This document shows, one piece after another, positions 15,438 to 23,758 of a stretch of 64,000 bases of DNA. The stretch is from the NCBI GenBank assembly GCA_965223675.1, contig OZ245013.1:3348001-3412000 (forward strand). Direction: 5' to 3'. How positions within the stretch are numbered: the first letter of the stretch is position 1; every line of letters begins with the position of its first letter. This DNA is from JAGQKC01 sp965223675 (GTDB lineage Bacteria; Nitrospirota; Nitrospiria; Nitrospirales; UBA8639). The translations under genes and the position numbers were made by a program. The notes under the pieces were generated by a model. It saw nothing but the letters and a program-made list of their open reading frames with translations, searched no databases and had not been told where the DNA came from.

Positions 15438-16427
15438 ATGGCTAATCCTTCAGTTGCCATTGAAGTGACCGGATTGAGTAAGACCTATGAGAGTCTGACA
15501 GCTGTTCAAGAATTGTCTCTAACCGTGCATACGGGGGAAATTTTTGGTCTTCTCGGTCCCAACGGAGCTGGTAAAAGCACCACGCTGCGCATTCTCATTA
15601 CGACCTTAAAGCCCACGAGTGGACACGCGACTATTTTTGGTCATGATGTGGTGGCTGAGGCGGATACGGTTAGGCAGCTGATAGGATATGTTCCTCAAGA
15701 ACGAGCCATCGATCGGTTTCTGACTGGACGAGAGCATTTGTTGCTTCTCGGTGATCTCTATCATTTACCAAAAGAAGAATCGGCTCGACGAATTCAGGAA
15801 CTCCTGAAGCTCGTTGAGTTGGAAGAGCATGCTGATCGTGTGGCCAAGACCTACTCAGGTGGAATGAAACGTAAGCTCGATATTGCATGTGGGTTGTTGC
15901 CGAATCCCAAAGTTCTATTTCTTGATGAGCCAACCTTAGGACTAGATGTCCAAAGTCGGCTTAATGTGTGGGACTATGTGCGCCGATTGCGTGAACAAGG
16001 GATGACGATTGTCATGACCACCAATTACTTGGATGAAGCGGACCAACTCTGCGATCGTATCGCGATCATTGATGGTGGAAAAATTCGAGCAACTGGATCA
16101 CCGAAAGAATTAAAAGCAGGGCTAGGCGGAGATGGGATCTCTCTTATCTTGGGCGATGATGATCCTGTTTTACGCGAGCAACTTGCTGAAGAAATCAAAA
16201 ACTTGTCTTTTATCCGATCAATTCGAGCTCAGAAGCAGGGGTTAGATATTCGAGTTGATGCACCTGAAAAGGCGTTACCTGCGTTGTTCGAAGTCACGAA
16301 CCGAATTGGCTGTCGATTGGAAGGCGTCGAATATCACCGCCCACGTTTGGATGACGTATTTATTAACTATACAGGCCATTCCATTTCAGACGCGTCCTCA
16401 CCCGCTGAGTCTGACTCTGCTGGATAA
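15438..16427 (+). CDS. ABC transporter ATP-binding protein (DrrA type)
   Basis: A 329-residue ATPase. Walker A is GPNGAGKST (about residues 39-47), the Q-loop is YVPQERAIDR, the signature is YSGGMKRKLDIACGL and Walker B is VLFLDEPTLGLD. The H-loop His is replaced, since the usual TH reads MTTNYLDEAD, with Asn in the His position. The C-terminal 90 residues are the DrrA-type extension (RLDDVFINYTG). With the permease 126 bp downstream it forms an exporter; the substrate, often a lipid, polyketide or cation-like compound, is unknown. Confidence 0.92.
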   Translation: MANPSVAIEVTGLSKTYESLTAVQELSLTVHTGEIFGLLGPNGAGKSTTLRILITTLKPTSGHATIFGHDVVAEADTVRQLIGYVPQERAIDRFLTGREHLLLLGDLYHLPKEESARRIQELLKLVELEEHADRVAKTYSGGMKRKLDIACGLLPNPKVLFLDEPTLGLDVQSRLNVWDYVRRLREQGMTIVMTTNYLDEADQLCDRIAIIDGGKIRATGSPKELKAGLGGDGISLILGDDDPVLREQLAEEIKNLSFIRSIRAQKQGLDIRVDAPEKALPALFEVTNRIGCRLEGVEYHRPRLDDVFINYTGHSISDASSPAESDSAG

Positions 16428-16552
16428 TCCATTCTTATTAGTATGTGCTCGTCAATGAGATCACTGGTCGGCTATCCTAAGAAACCTCAACACCTGCACG
16501 ACCAAAATATGTGAGTGGACACGTCGATGACTTAAACGAAGAAGGAATGATG

Positions 16553-17332
16553 ATGAAGAATCAAATACAAGAGGTGCTCGCCTTGACAAATCGGTGGGTG
16601 AAACGACTGAGCCGCGAGAAGTTTAGTATGCTCTTTACCTTAGTACAGCCGATGCTGTTTTGGTTGATATTCTTTGGGAGCCTCTTTCAGCGAGCGGCTG
16701 ACGTCGAGGTCGTTCAAGCACCGAATTACATCAGTTTTTTAGCGGCAGGAGTGGTGGTGATGACGGTGTTGAACAATGGTCTTGCCGGTGGGGTTGATTT
16801 ACTGTTCGATAAAGAGAATGGATTTTTGGAACGTTTGATGGCGACTCCGATTCGTCGTTCGTCGGTCATTCTCAGTCGCTTTCTGTTTGTGATGGCGATT
16901 ACCGCTATGCAGATTTTGGTCATACTTGGGGTGGCTTTCTTTTTTGATGTGCGTCCTGAAACGGGACTGTTGGGTATTGCGGTGATCCTTTTTATTGGAA
17001 TGTTATTTGGTGTGGGATTGACGGCGATTTCTATGGCTATGGCTTTTTCTGTGAAAAGCCATGGAGATTTTTTTTCGGTCTTAGGCTTTCTTTCCCTTCC
17101 AATGATCTTCCTGAGTTCCGCATTAGTGCCTCTTTCTGCTATGCCCGGCTGGATGCAAGCCCTGGCTTCGCTGAATCCGATGACCTGGGTGATTGACGCG
17201 GTTCGTCCACTGATACTTACTGGCTGGGAGGCTGCGATACCTCAGGTAATGATCGCGATCGGAGTCCTGATTGTCTTTGATGCGCTGTGCTTATATGGAG
17301 GAGCCAAAGCGTTTAGGAGGACGGTAGGGTAA
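16553..17332 (+). CDS. ABC-2 type transporter permease
   Basis: A 259-residue membrane protein with six predicted helices and the ABC-2 pattern: FTLVQPMLFWLIFFGSLF at helix 1, the cytoplasmic FLERLMATPIRRSSVILSR coupling segment, and ALASLNPMTWVIDAVRPLIL before the last helix. Three ATGs in a row occur at 16547-16555; the third (16553) has an AAGGA at the right distance and is chosen. A GTG at 16511 would add 14 residues. It is the partner of the ATPase directly upstream. Confidence 0.88.
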   Translation: MKNQIQEVLALTNRWVKRLSREKFSMLFTLVQPMLFWLIFFGSLFQRAADVEVVQAPNYISFLAAGVVVMTVLNNGLAGGVDLLFDKENGFLERLMATPIRRSSVILSRFLFVMAITAMQILVILGVAFFFDVRPETGLLGIAVILFIGMLFGVGLTAISMAMAFSVKSHGDFFSVLGFLSLPMIFLSSALVPLSAMPGWMQALASLNPMTWVIDAVRPLILTGWEAAIPQVMIAIGVLIVFDALCLYGGAKAFRRTVG

Positions 17333-17422
17333 TGAACAGAAGGAAAAAGAATCGTGAGGCCTGAAACGCAAAACGTCATGCTATTCTTAGTCTATGAGAA
17401 TGTCTAGGTTTACAAAGATTTC

Positions 17423-18286
17423 ATGGCAACAGATCTATCAACGGAACGAAAAATCCAGGCCCTGCTTCAGCTATTAACAGACCCTAATCCACAGGTCGCG
17501 GATACGATTCATCGTGAACTGGTGAACATGGGGGACATTGTCCTACCGTTTCTTGAAAAGGTCACCGAGGACGAGCAAGAATTGCAGATGCGCCTTGCAG
17601 GTATTCGTGAAGACATCAGATTTCAGACAATTCAGCAAGAGTTGCAACAGCTTCTGTCACACAGCGGGAAACCACTTAATTTAGAAGCTGGAACGTTTTT
17701 ACTCGCACGGTGGGCATATCCAAATCTAGATATGCGGTACTATTCGCAACAGCTTGATACACTCGCGAATGACGTGCGTTCCCGTCTTGTTCCCGAATTA
17801 ACGCAAGAACAAAAAAATCAAATTCTCTGCCAATATTTATTCCGAGAAAAGGGATTTCACGGAAATCGAGACAATTATTATGACCCAGAAAATAGTTTTT
17901 TCAATCGTGTGCTTGATCGCCGCACCGGCATCCCAATTACCCTCTCGGTACTGTATCTGTTTCTTGCGAGCCGTTTAGAAATCCCATGTGTTGGGGTGGG
18001 AATGCCCGGACACTTTGTCGTGAAACTGGGAGGGACTGATCCGACGGTGTTTGTTGACTGTTTTAATGGAGGCGTGTTTTTACAGACAAAGGATTGCCAA
18101 CAATTTCTGACAGAAGCAGGGGTAGGGTTCGAGGAAGCTTACTTAAGAGATACACCGAATGATTTGATATTGGCACGAATGATCAGAAATCTCATTGGGA
18201 TCTATGAGAAACAAGATGAAAGAAAACAGGTCGAACGCTTAAACGGATTAATGGTCTCAATAGAACATGCACTAGAGGTTGAATAG
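17423..18286 (+). CDS. SirB1-like transglutaminase-fold protein
   Basis: A 287-residue soluble protein of the SirB1/transglutaminase-like family. It has an N-terminal helical region, then the characteristic FREKGFHGNRDNYYDPENSFFNRVLDRRTGIPITLSVLYLFLASRLEIPCVGVGMPGHFVVKL followed by VFVDCFNGG. The Cys of the transglutaminase triad is not obvious in the first motif (TLSVLYL), so it may be inactive. SirB1-like proteins often carry TPR-like C-terminal helices, as here (ILARMIRNLIGIYEKQ). The role is unknown. Confidence 0.88.
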   Translation: MATDLSTERKIQALLQLLTDPNPQVADTIHRELVNMGDIVLPFLEKVTEDEQELQMRLAGIREDIRFQTIQQELQQLLSHSGKPLNLEAGTFLLARWAYPNLDMRYYSQQLDTLANDVRSRLVPELTQEQKNQILCQYLFREKGFHGNRDNYYDPENSFFNRVLDRRTGIPITLSVLYLFLASRLEIPCVGVGMPGHFVVKLGGTDPTVFVDCFNGGVFLQTKDCQQFLTEAGVGFEEAYLRDTPNDLILARMIRNLIGIYEKQDERKQVERLNGLMVSIEHALEVE

Positions 18287-18298
18287 TAGTTGATGAGG

Positions 18299-19051
18299 TT
18301 ATAATTTCAGTGTCATGAGATCTCGAGCCAATGTTATCCTGCCTTGAAACACACGAGCAGCTTGCTTTTTGACATCAAATCGTTCTGCTATTGGGTAGAA
18401 ATGTGATAAGACTAGGCGTTTGACTCCTGCCTCCTGTGCGACCTTTCCGCAATCTTCAGCATGCATATGAGCTGCTCCTGGACGATTTCTTGGAAAGGAG
18501 CAGTCCAAAATGGCAAAATCAACATCTCGACACAGCCGTACGAGATTTCGTGAGTAGCACGCATCGCCAGAATATGCGAAGCAACGGCCTTGCTGTTCAA
18601 TTCGGTACCCCAAGCAAATTTGTTGGTCTGTGTGAGTCATAGCACGAGGGGTAATGCGAGTAGAACCTATAGTAAATGCGCGTGTACCAACTTCTTTAAT
18701 CATGACCTTGAAAGGGGTGTTGTCAAAAGCCGGGAAGGTTTTGAGAATATTACCAAACAATTTCTTGGTGCCTTTGGGACCGATCAACGTAAGGTCCGGC
18801 CGGTTGGCAACGTAGCGAGCATGACAAACAGCATCAAAAAAGAATGTGATGAAATCAGAAAAATGGTCCGCATGATAGTGGGTGAACAAAAAATATTGAA
18901 GTCGATGACGATTGACTCCAGTTTTAAGAAGATTGGTCAGAGTGCGAGGTCCAAAGTCGATAAGAAACGGTGGCTGTGTTTGCACCAGGTACCCTGCAGC
19001 TGCACGGCGAGGATGCAGATTCGTTCCAGAACCCAAAATCGTGACTTTCAT
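18299..19051 (-). CDS. metallo-beta-lactamase-fold protein, RNase Z-like
   Basis: A 250-residue protein with all metal-binding motifs of the RNase Z/arylsulfatase-like branch: MKVTILGSGTNLHPRRAAAGYLV, LIDFGPRTL, THYHADHFSD (HxHxDH), MTHTDQQICLGYRIE, AYSGDACYS and the late LSHFYP. It lacks the long exosite arm of tRNase Z, so a tRNA substrate is not assured; an aryl- or phosphodiesterase role is possible. Both flanking genes are on the plus strand, and the SirB1-like gene converges with it across a 12-bp gap. Confidence 0.88.
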   Translation of the reverse strand: MKVTILGSGTNLHPRRAAAGYLVQTQPPFLIDFGPRTLTNLLKTGVNRHRLQYFLFTHYHADHFSDFITFFFDAVCHARYVANRPDLTLIGPKGTKKLFGNILKTFPAFDNTPFKVMIKEVGTRAFTIGSTRITPRAMTHTDQQICLGYRIEQQGRCFAYSGDACYSRNLVRLCRDVDFAILDCSFPRNRPGAAHMHAEDCGKVAQEAGVKRLVLSHFYPIAERFDVKKQAARVFQGRITLARDLMTLKL

Positions 19052-19116
19052 ACGGCCTCCGGTTCACTTCACCCTAAAATTGATGAAGCTCCCTGTCAAG
19101 TAAGTGGAACGGTTTT

Positions 19117-19767
19117 ATGACAGGCGAATCCCGTTCTTCTGGTCAGCTCAATGTGCTCGCAGGACTGATTAGCATTGGGATCTTGGTCGGATGTATTTGG
19201 GTGTGGAACCATCTATCGTTTGATACACAGGACTGGATTGTTGATGACATCATCCCTATTGTCCTCTTAGTAATTGTCGTGGGAATCGGTTTTGGAGTCA
19301 TTGTTAAGAAAATTCGAGCACGACATCAGTTACGAGAGAAACGTGACCGCCTCATCAGACGTTTTGAGCAAGAACCGTCTTCAAAAAAACAATTAGATCT
19401 CGCTTTTGTGCTCGTTGAACTCAATGGGTATCATCTGGAGGGATTGGAGTCGGTGGCTGAACGCATGTCGAAACTGTTTATGTCAACGGTGAAAACAGCA
19501 TTAGGTGACAAACAACATCGAATTCGAGGCATGGCGGCGAGTTATTTGGGGATTTTGCAACATCAAGAAGCGATACCATTACTGATACGAACACTTGAAG
19601 ATGACCATGCACATGTTCGAGCCTCTGCAGCGCTAGCACTTGGACGTATGCGAGCTCTTGCGGCAAAAGAAAAGCTTGAAGAAGTTATGAAGGAAGATTG
19701 GGACCAAACCGTGAGAAGCCGTTCACGCGAGGCTTTTGAGCGGATCAAACGAGTTGAGGGTCAGTAA
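19117..19767 (+). CDS. membrane-anchored HEAT-repeat protein
   Basis: A 216-residue protein with two N-terminal transmembrane helices (LNVLAGLISIGILVGCIWVW and IVLLVIVVGIGFGVIV). A basic linker is followed by a cytoplasmic domain of about three HEAT/PBS-lyase-like repeats, best seen in IRGMAASYLGILQHQEAIPLLIRTLEDDHAHVRASAALALGRM. Such repeats are protein-binding scaffolds. No partner is evident from the neighbours. Confidence 0.82.
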   Translation: MTGESRSSGQLNVLAGLISIGILVGCIWVWNHLSFDTQDWIVDDIIPIVLLVIVVGIGFGVIVKKIRARHQLREKRDRLIRRFEQEPSSKKQLDLAFVLVELNGYHLEGLESVAERMSKLFMSTVKTALGDKQHRIRGMAASYLGILQHQEAIPLLIRTLEDDHAHVRASAALALGRMRALAAKEKLEEVMKEDWDQTVRSRSREAFERIKRVEGQ

Positions 19768-19824
19768 TTAGTTGAGAAGTCTTAGGGAACTCTGTCTGAA
19801 CGTAGTTATTATCGTGAGGATCAA

Positions 19825-20216
19825 CCTAATACACGATAGTGCAAATGGCGCAAATTCTAGACCTGCTGATATTTCTCTTCTACTTTACTATTTCCAGGTG
19901 TTAACTACGGTTAGTATTACAGGTGTACGAGCCCAGGTCACGATTATCCCACAAGCCTTGGGCTAACTGGATACAGCTTTGGGCTGAGACGTATGTGCGA
20001 ATGAAGATAGAATTAAGAGGTGGCCTAGCACACGATGTTTGTCGGTCTGCTCTGCTCTTGCCCTACAAACTTTATTGAACTCTCGATCCTCTATGATACT
20101 TCTATTACAGGCGTGCTAGCTAGGCCACGATGGTTGAGTAGGCTTCTGGCTCTCGTTGATACTACTTTGAATTGAAGTGCAACGGCACTTGACTAGCAAG
20201 ATTAGAAGTGGCCTAG
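19825..20216. repeat. diverged tandem repeat with 188-bp period
   Basis: In the 445-bp gap after the HEAT gene, TATTACAGG at 19915 recurs at 20103 and TGGCCTAG at 20021 recurs at 20209, both exactly 188 bp apart. The intervening sequence is recognisably similar (for example CCAGGTCACGATTATC against CTAGGCCACGATGGTTG). A further partial copy (ACCTAATACACGATAG at 19824) lies before. No open frame is supported. This may be a decayed duplication or a non-coding repeat. Confidence 0.5.
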
Positions 20217-20857
20217 TTAATCTCACGATTTAAGGCAACTTGATCGGCAGAGGTAAAACGATATCCTTTGTCGAGTAAAATGCTCATACTTTTTGTCAGG
20301 GTTTCAATTTCGCCTTTATCCATCACCGTATCAAATAATCTGTTCAGGCTCGCCACGTAGCGGGTAGAAGGCAGATGGTCTTCAAACTGTACCCCGAACG
20401 ATTCCATCACATCGCGTAACTCTGTTCCCGCATAGTGCTCATCATCATCCCGATCGCCTACAAGGGCAAACTCAAAAAATGTTAAGCTGAGAGATAGTGT
20501 CTGCTGAGTGTGGGAAAAAGCTTCTCTGGCTTCATCCAGACCTTTAGGGTAACGCGCGGAGCAATCAATGTCGACGGGAGGTTCGGAGGCGGGAACATCC
20601 GAAATTCTATTAACTTGTGGTTCATGAGGTTTCTTGGACTTCTTGTAAAAAAACGAAGTACACGATTGAGCGACAAAAAAATCCTGTTTGTCTCGCAAGA
20701 TTTGTTCGCTAATATGACTCGTGAATCCGCGAAAGACCTCTGTTCCGGTCGAACCGAATGCTGATTTGCCCACAATAGCGCCTACAAGCATGAGACAAAA
20801 CGGTATCACTAACATGCGTATGACCGACTGAGGAAACCGCGTCATCATAGAAAACAT
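20213..20857 (-). CDS. exported hypothetical protein
   Basis: A 214-residue protein from the ATG at 20857, chosen because AAGGAG stands 8 bp upstream; an ATG at 20908 would add 17 residues. A hydrophobic segment VIRMLVIPFCLMLVGAIVG near the N terminus is a signal or anchor. The mature part is mixed alpha-helical, with a Cys pair (QSCTSFFYKK and DIDCSARYP) that could form a disulfide and an acidic GDRDDDEHYAGTELRD stretch. I do not recognise a family. Its last codons lie inside the tandem repeat, so the C terminus may have been altered by it. Confidence 0.6.
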   Translation of the reverse strand: MFSMMTRFPQSVIRMLVIPFCLMLVGAIVGKSAFGSTGTEVFRGFTSHISEQILRDKQDFFVAQSCTSFFYKKSKKPHEPQVNRISDVPASEPPVDIDCSARYPKGLDEAREAFSHTQQTLSLSLTFFEFALVGDRDDDEHYAGTELRDVMESFGVQFEDHLPSTRYVASLNRLFDTVMDKGEIETLTKSMSILLDKGYRFTSADQVALNREIN

Positions 20858-21002
20858 GCCTTTCACTCCTTTCAGTATATCAGTTGATGCTTTTGCTTGC
20901 CAGATCAAGTTAAGTGACTGATATCCTTGCCTTGTATGAGCAGGAGATACAGTACCTGACCTTAGGATTTTACATTAGAAAATCCATGGTAAAATAGAAA
21001 CC

Positions 21003-22256
21003 ATGATAACCGAAACGGTCATTCTTCACGGGCACATTATTGATTCGCTCATCCTGGCCAAAGTATTGGACACCATTGTCATGTTGGGTGGAACGTTTGA
21101 TTTATTAGACGTGAAAATCGGTGAGACGCGAGAAGAGTCGTCCCATGTGAAGATTCAGGTAAAGGCCGACACTCGTGCCCTTCTGCAAGAGATCCTCGAA
21201 GCCATTCAACCCCACGGGGCCATCATTGAAGGTGAGAGCGATTGTATGTTTGAACCCGCCCCAAATCATGGTGTGCTCCCCGATTCATTTTACGCGAGCA
21301 GCCATCTTCCGACACAGGTTCGCTTGAATGGTAGGTGGATTGAAGTTGAGCAAACAGAAATGGATCTTGCCATTGCTGTGCAGCAGGACCCACCAAAGGC
21401 TTGGATGTTGCCGATGGCCGAGGTGAAGAAAGGAGATCTCATCGTCACAGGAGGAGAGGGAGTACGAGTTTTCCCACTGGAACGACCTCATGAGCGAGAT
21501 GTGTTTGGATTTATGGAAGCTCAAGTGTCTTCTGAGCGTCCCCATCGCCACATCATTTGTGATATTGCCAAGCGGATGCAGGTCATCAAAAAATACCGAC
21601 AAACCAATGATTTATCGAATAAGGTCCTCTTGGCGGGGGGACCGGCGATCGTACACGCGGGTGGTCGCGAGGCTTTAGCTTGGCTTATTGAGTCTGGCTA
21701 TATTCATGTTCTGTTCTGTGGCAATGCGCTTGCGGCCCATGATATGGAAGCGAGTCTCTTTGGCACATCGTTAGGGTACAACCTTGGGGCTGGGCGGGCC
21801 GTACCTCACGGGCATGAGCATCATCTACGAACCATTAATCGAATTCGGAGTATTGGCAGCCTAGAAAAGGCTGTTGAAACGGGACTCGTTCGCGATGGCA
21901 TCATGGCGTCATGCGTCCGCCGTGATGTGCATGTCGTGATGGCTGGGACCATTCGAGATGATGGTCCACTTCCAGGAGTGATCACTGATTCGATTCAAGC
22001 TCAATCTGCGATGAGGGCCGCTCTTCCTGGTGTGGGATTGGCTCTCTTGGTCGCCTCAACTCTCCATGCCGTGGCTACCGGGAACTTGCTTCCCGCGACC
22101 GTGCCGACGGTATGTGTCGATATCAATCCGGCTGTACCGACCAAGCTGAGCGATCGAGGAAGTTTCCAGGCAGTCGGACTTGTGATGGATTCTTCGTCTT
22201 TTCTCCGGGAGTTGGCGCGGGAGCTCGGCTGGCAAAGTCAAGAGAGTACATCATGA
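21003..22256 (+). CDS. TIGR00300 family ornithine cyclodeaminase-like protein
   Basis: A 417-residue protein of the TIGR00300 (LOR/SDH-like) family. Diagnostic segments: TVILHGHIIDSLILAKVLD at the start, GVLPDSFYASSHLPTQVRLNGRWIEVEQTEMDLAI, LLAGGPAIVHAGGREALAWLI, FCGNALAAHDMEASLFGTSLGYN, GHEHHLRTINRIRSIGSLEKAVE, MAGTIRDDGPLPGVITDSIQAQ and PTVCVDINPAVPTKLSDRGS. In cyanobacterial AgrE/ArgZ this is the C-terminal domain that converts ornithine to proline with NAD; archaeal stand-alone forms act the same way. The stop overlaps the next start as ATGA, so the arginine-hydrolysing partner is translationally coupled. Confidence 0.92.
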   Translation: MITETVILHGHIIDSLILAKVLDTIVMLGGTFDLLDVKIGETREESSHVKIQVKADTRALLQEILEAIQPHGAIIEGESDCMFEPAPNHGVLPDSFYASSHLPTQVRLNGRWIEVEQTEMDLAIAVQQDPPKAWMLPMAEVKKGDLIVTGGEGVRVFPLERPHERDVFGFMEAQVSSERPHRHIICDIAKRMQVIKKYRQTNDLSNKVLLAGGPAIVHAGGREALAWLIESGYIHVLFCGNALAAHDMEASLFGTSLGYNLGAGRAVPHGHEHHLRTINRIRSIGSLEKAVETGLVRDGIMASCVRRDVHVVMAGTIRDDGPLPGVITDSIQAQSAMRAALPGVGLALLVASTLHAVATGNLLPATVPTVCVDINPAVPTKLSDRGSFQAVGLVMDSSSFLRELARELGWQSQESTS

Positions 22257-23050
22257 GCCGTTTACTCATGTGTCGACCAGATTATTATGGGATTGAATAT
22301 GAAATCAATCCTTGGATGCGAATTTCTAATGCATCTGACCCAACGAAATGCCGGCTGCAATGGCAAGCGTTGGTGCATGTTTTAGAAGAGATCGGAGTAA
22401 AAGTTGAGTACATTGAACCCAAGGAAGGCTTGCCCGATCTGGTTTTCACTGCTAACGCAGGTGTGGTAACCCGTGGAAAAGCCGTCCCAAGTCGGTTTCG
22501 CCATCCCGAACGACAGTGTGAGGAACAGTATTTTGAAAGATGGTTTGAAGAACATGGGTATCAAGTTATCAGGTTGGACCCAGACCTCTATTTTGAAGGT
22601 GCAGGAGATTTATTAGGGTTTGATGATGTTTGGTTTGGAGGGTATCGCCAACGCAGCGATGTCCGGTCCTATACGATCTTAACCGCGATCTTCCAGAAGG
22701 AAATCCTTCCACTCGAACTCATCAGCAGTAAGTTTTATCATCTCGATACGTGCTTTTGTCCGCTGACTGGCGGTGAACTCCTGTATTATCCCGGCGCATT
22801 TGATTCGTACGCACAGACTGTTATTGAATCGCGAATCGAAAAAACACGACGTGTGCTTGTGCCAACTCAGGAGGCTGAGCGGTTTGCTTGTAACGCGGTC
22901 TGTGTGGGGCACCATGTTGTCCTCCCGTCCGGATGTCCGGAAACGATGAGATTGTTGCAAGGAAAGGGCTATCACCCTCACCCGCTTGAATTGGATGAAT
23001 TTTTGAAAGCCGGGGGGTCGGCTAAGTGTCTGACACTTGCCTTAGACTGA
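22253..23050 (+). CDS. arginine dihydrolase-like GME-fold amidinohydrolase
   Basis: A 265-residue protein of the guanidino-group-modifying enzyme fold, equivalent to the N-terminal half of cyanobacterial AgrE/ArgZ. Motifs: MCRPDYYGIEYEINPWM (start), DLVFTANAG (substrate Asp/Asn), YFEGAGDLL (Glu of the triad), KFYHLDTCFCPLTGGELLYYPGAF (active His) and the C-terminal GGSAKCLTLAL with the nucleophilic Cys. ArgZ hydrolyses arginine to ornithine, CO2 and two ammonia. The start at the ATGA overlap is preferred over upstream in-frame codons, since the MSRLLMCRP opening is typical. Confidence 0.9.
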   Translation: MSRLLMCRPDYYGIEYEINPWMRISNASDPTKCRLQWQALVHVLEEIGVKVEYIEPKEGLPDLVFTANAGVVTRGKAVPSRFRHPERQCEEQYFERWFEEHGYQVIRLDPDLYFEGAGDLLGFDDVWFGGYRQRSDVRSYTILTAIFQKEILPLELISSKFYHLDTCFCPLTGGELLYYPGAFDSYAQTVIESRIEKTRRVLVPTQEAERFACNAVCVGHHVVLPSGCPETMRLLQGKGYHPHPLELDEFLKAGGSAKCLTLALD

Positions 23051-23070
23051 CCAGTCATTGAAGAGAAAGA

Positions 23071-23109
23071 GAACGTATCTCGTCATTTGTGAAGCGTATC
23101 TCGTTAGAG
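23071..23109. repeat. short-repeat cluster (CGTATCTCGT)
   Basis: Two copies of CGTATCTCGT (from 23073 and from 23095) are separated by CATTTGTGAAG in the gap before the HNH gene. The word is the reverse complement of ACGAGATACG seen in the other clusters of this window. Confidence 0.5.
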
Positions 23110-23132
23110 AGTAAGTTACAATCTCAAAACTC

Positions 23133-23450
23133 ATGCCTAATCGCGAATCCTTTTTTGAACTCGACTCTGACCCTTCGTTGCAACGCCACATCAAAGTGGA
23201 ACGTGAACGAGCGCGCAAACTGCGGAAGACTCAATGGTGGCGTGCTCTCATTCATGAGGGAAAATGTCACTATTGCGAGGAAACTTTCCCATCATCAGAA
23301 CTCACCATGGATCACCTTGTCCCACTTGCCAGAAAGGGAAGAAGTACGAAAGGCAATGTTGTGCCAGCCTGTCGGTCTTGCAATCAGAGCAAGCGGTTAG
23401 ACACTCCTGTGGATGCTCTCCTAAACTGCTTGAACCATCGATCAGACTAG
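23133..23450 (+). CDS. HNH endonuclease family protein
   Basis: A 105-residue protein with a complete HNH core: GKCHYCEETF (first Cys pair), LTMDHLVPLARKG (the His of the betabetaalpha-metal motif), GNVVPACRSCNQSKR (Asn and second Cys pair). The N-terminal 45 residues are basic and helical (RHIKVERERARKLRKTQWWRA). Small HNH proteins like this are nucleases of unknown cellular role and are common beside housekeeping genes. No restriction or phage genes are adjacent. Confidence 0.88.
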   Translation: MPNRESFFELDSDPSLQRHIKVERERARKLRKTQWWRALIHEGKCHYCEETFPSSELTMDHLVPLARKGRSTKGNVVPACRSCNQSKRLDTPVDALLNCLNHRSD

Positions 23451-23586
23451 AATTTTTTTCATTCCCTTCTCACGAATAACGGACCTCAAAAAGCCATAAC
23501 AGTCTGAAAGTTGAAGCGTATTCAGTGTTTTACTAAAAAGAAACGTTCAGTTCTCGCTCGTTATTGAGTCTAACAGTCCTCATCCA

Positions 23587-23612
23587 CCGGCAGAAAAGCC
23601 GTCTTTTTTTTA
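23587..23612 (+). terminator. weak rho-independent terminator
   Basis: A short hairpin CGGC-AGAAAA-GCCG is followed by T8. It lies about 135 bp after the HNH stop and before the Tad-like genes. The stem is only four to five bp, so it is a weak candidate. Confidence 0.4.
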
Positions 23613-23758
23613 ATTTCTCACCACAACACTCCGACATGTAAGTAAAGACCTTTATAGAACGTGTCACACTCCTAAGCCCATTTGTGGAATGTGGGTGAAG
23701 TGTAAGGTCTACGAGTTTAACCTGAGATGAGCCATTGACAGAATCTGAGGAAATTGAA

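Noticed and set aside
19772..19966. Plus-strand 64-codon frame after the HEAT-repeat gene
   Set aside because: It lies within the diverged tandem repeat and changes character along its length; no evidence of coding.
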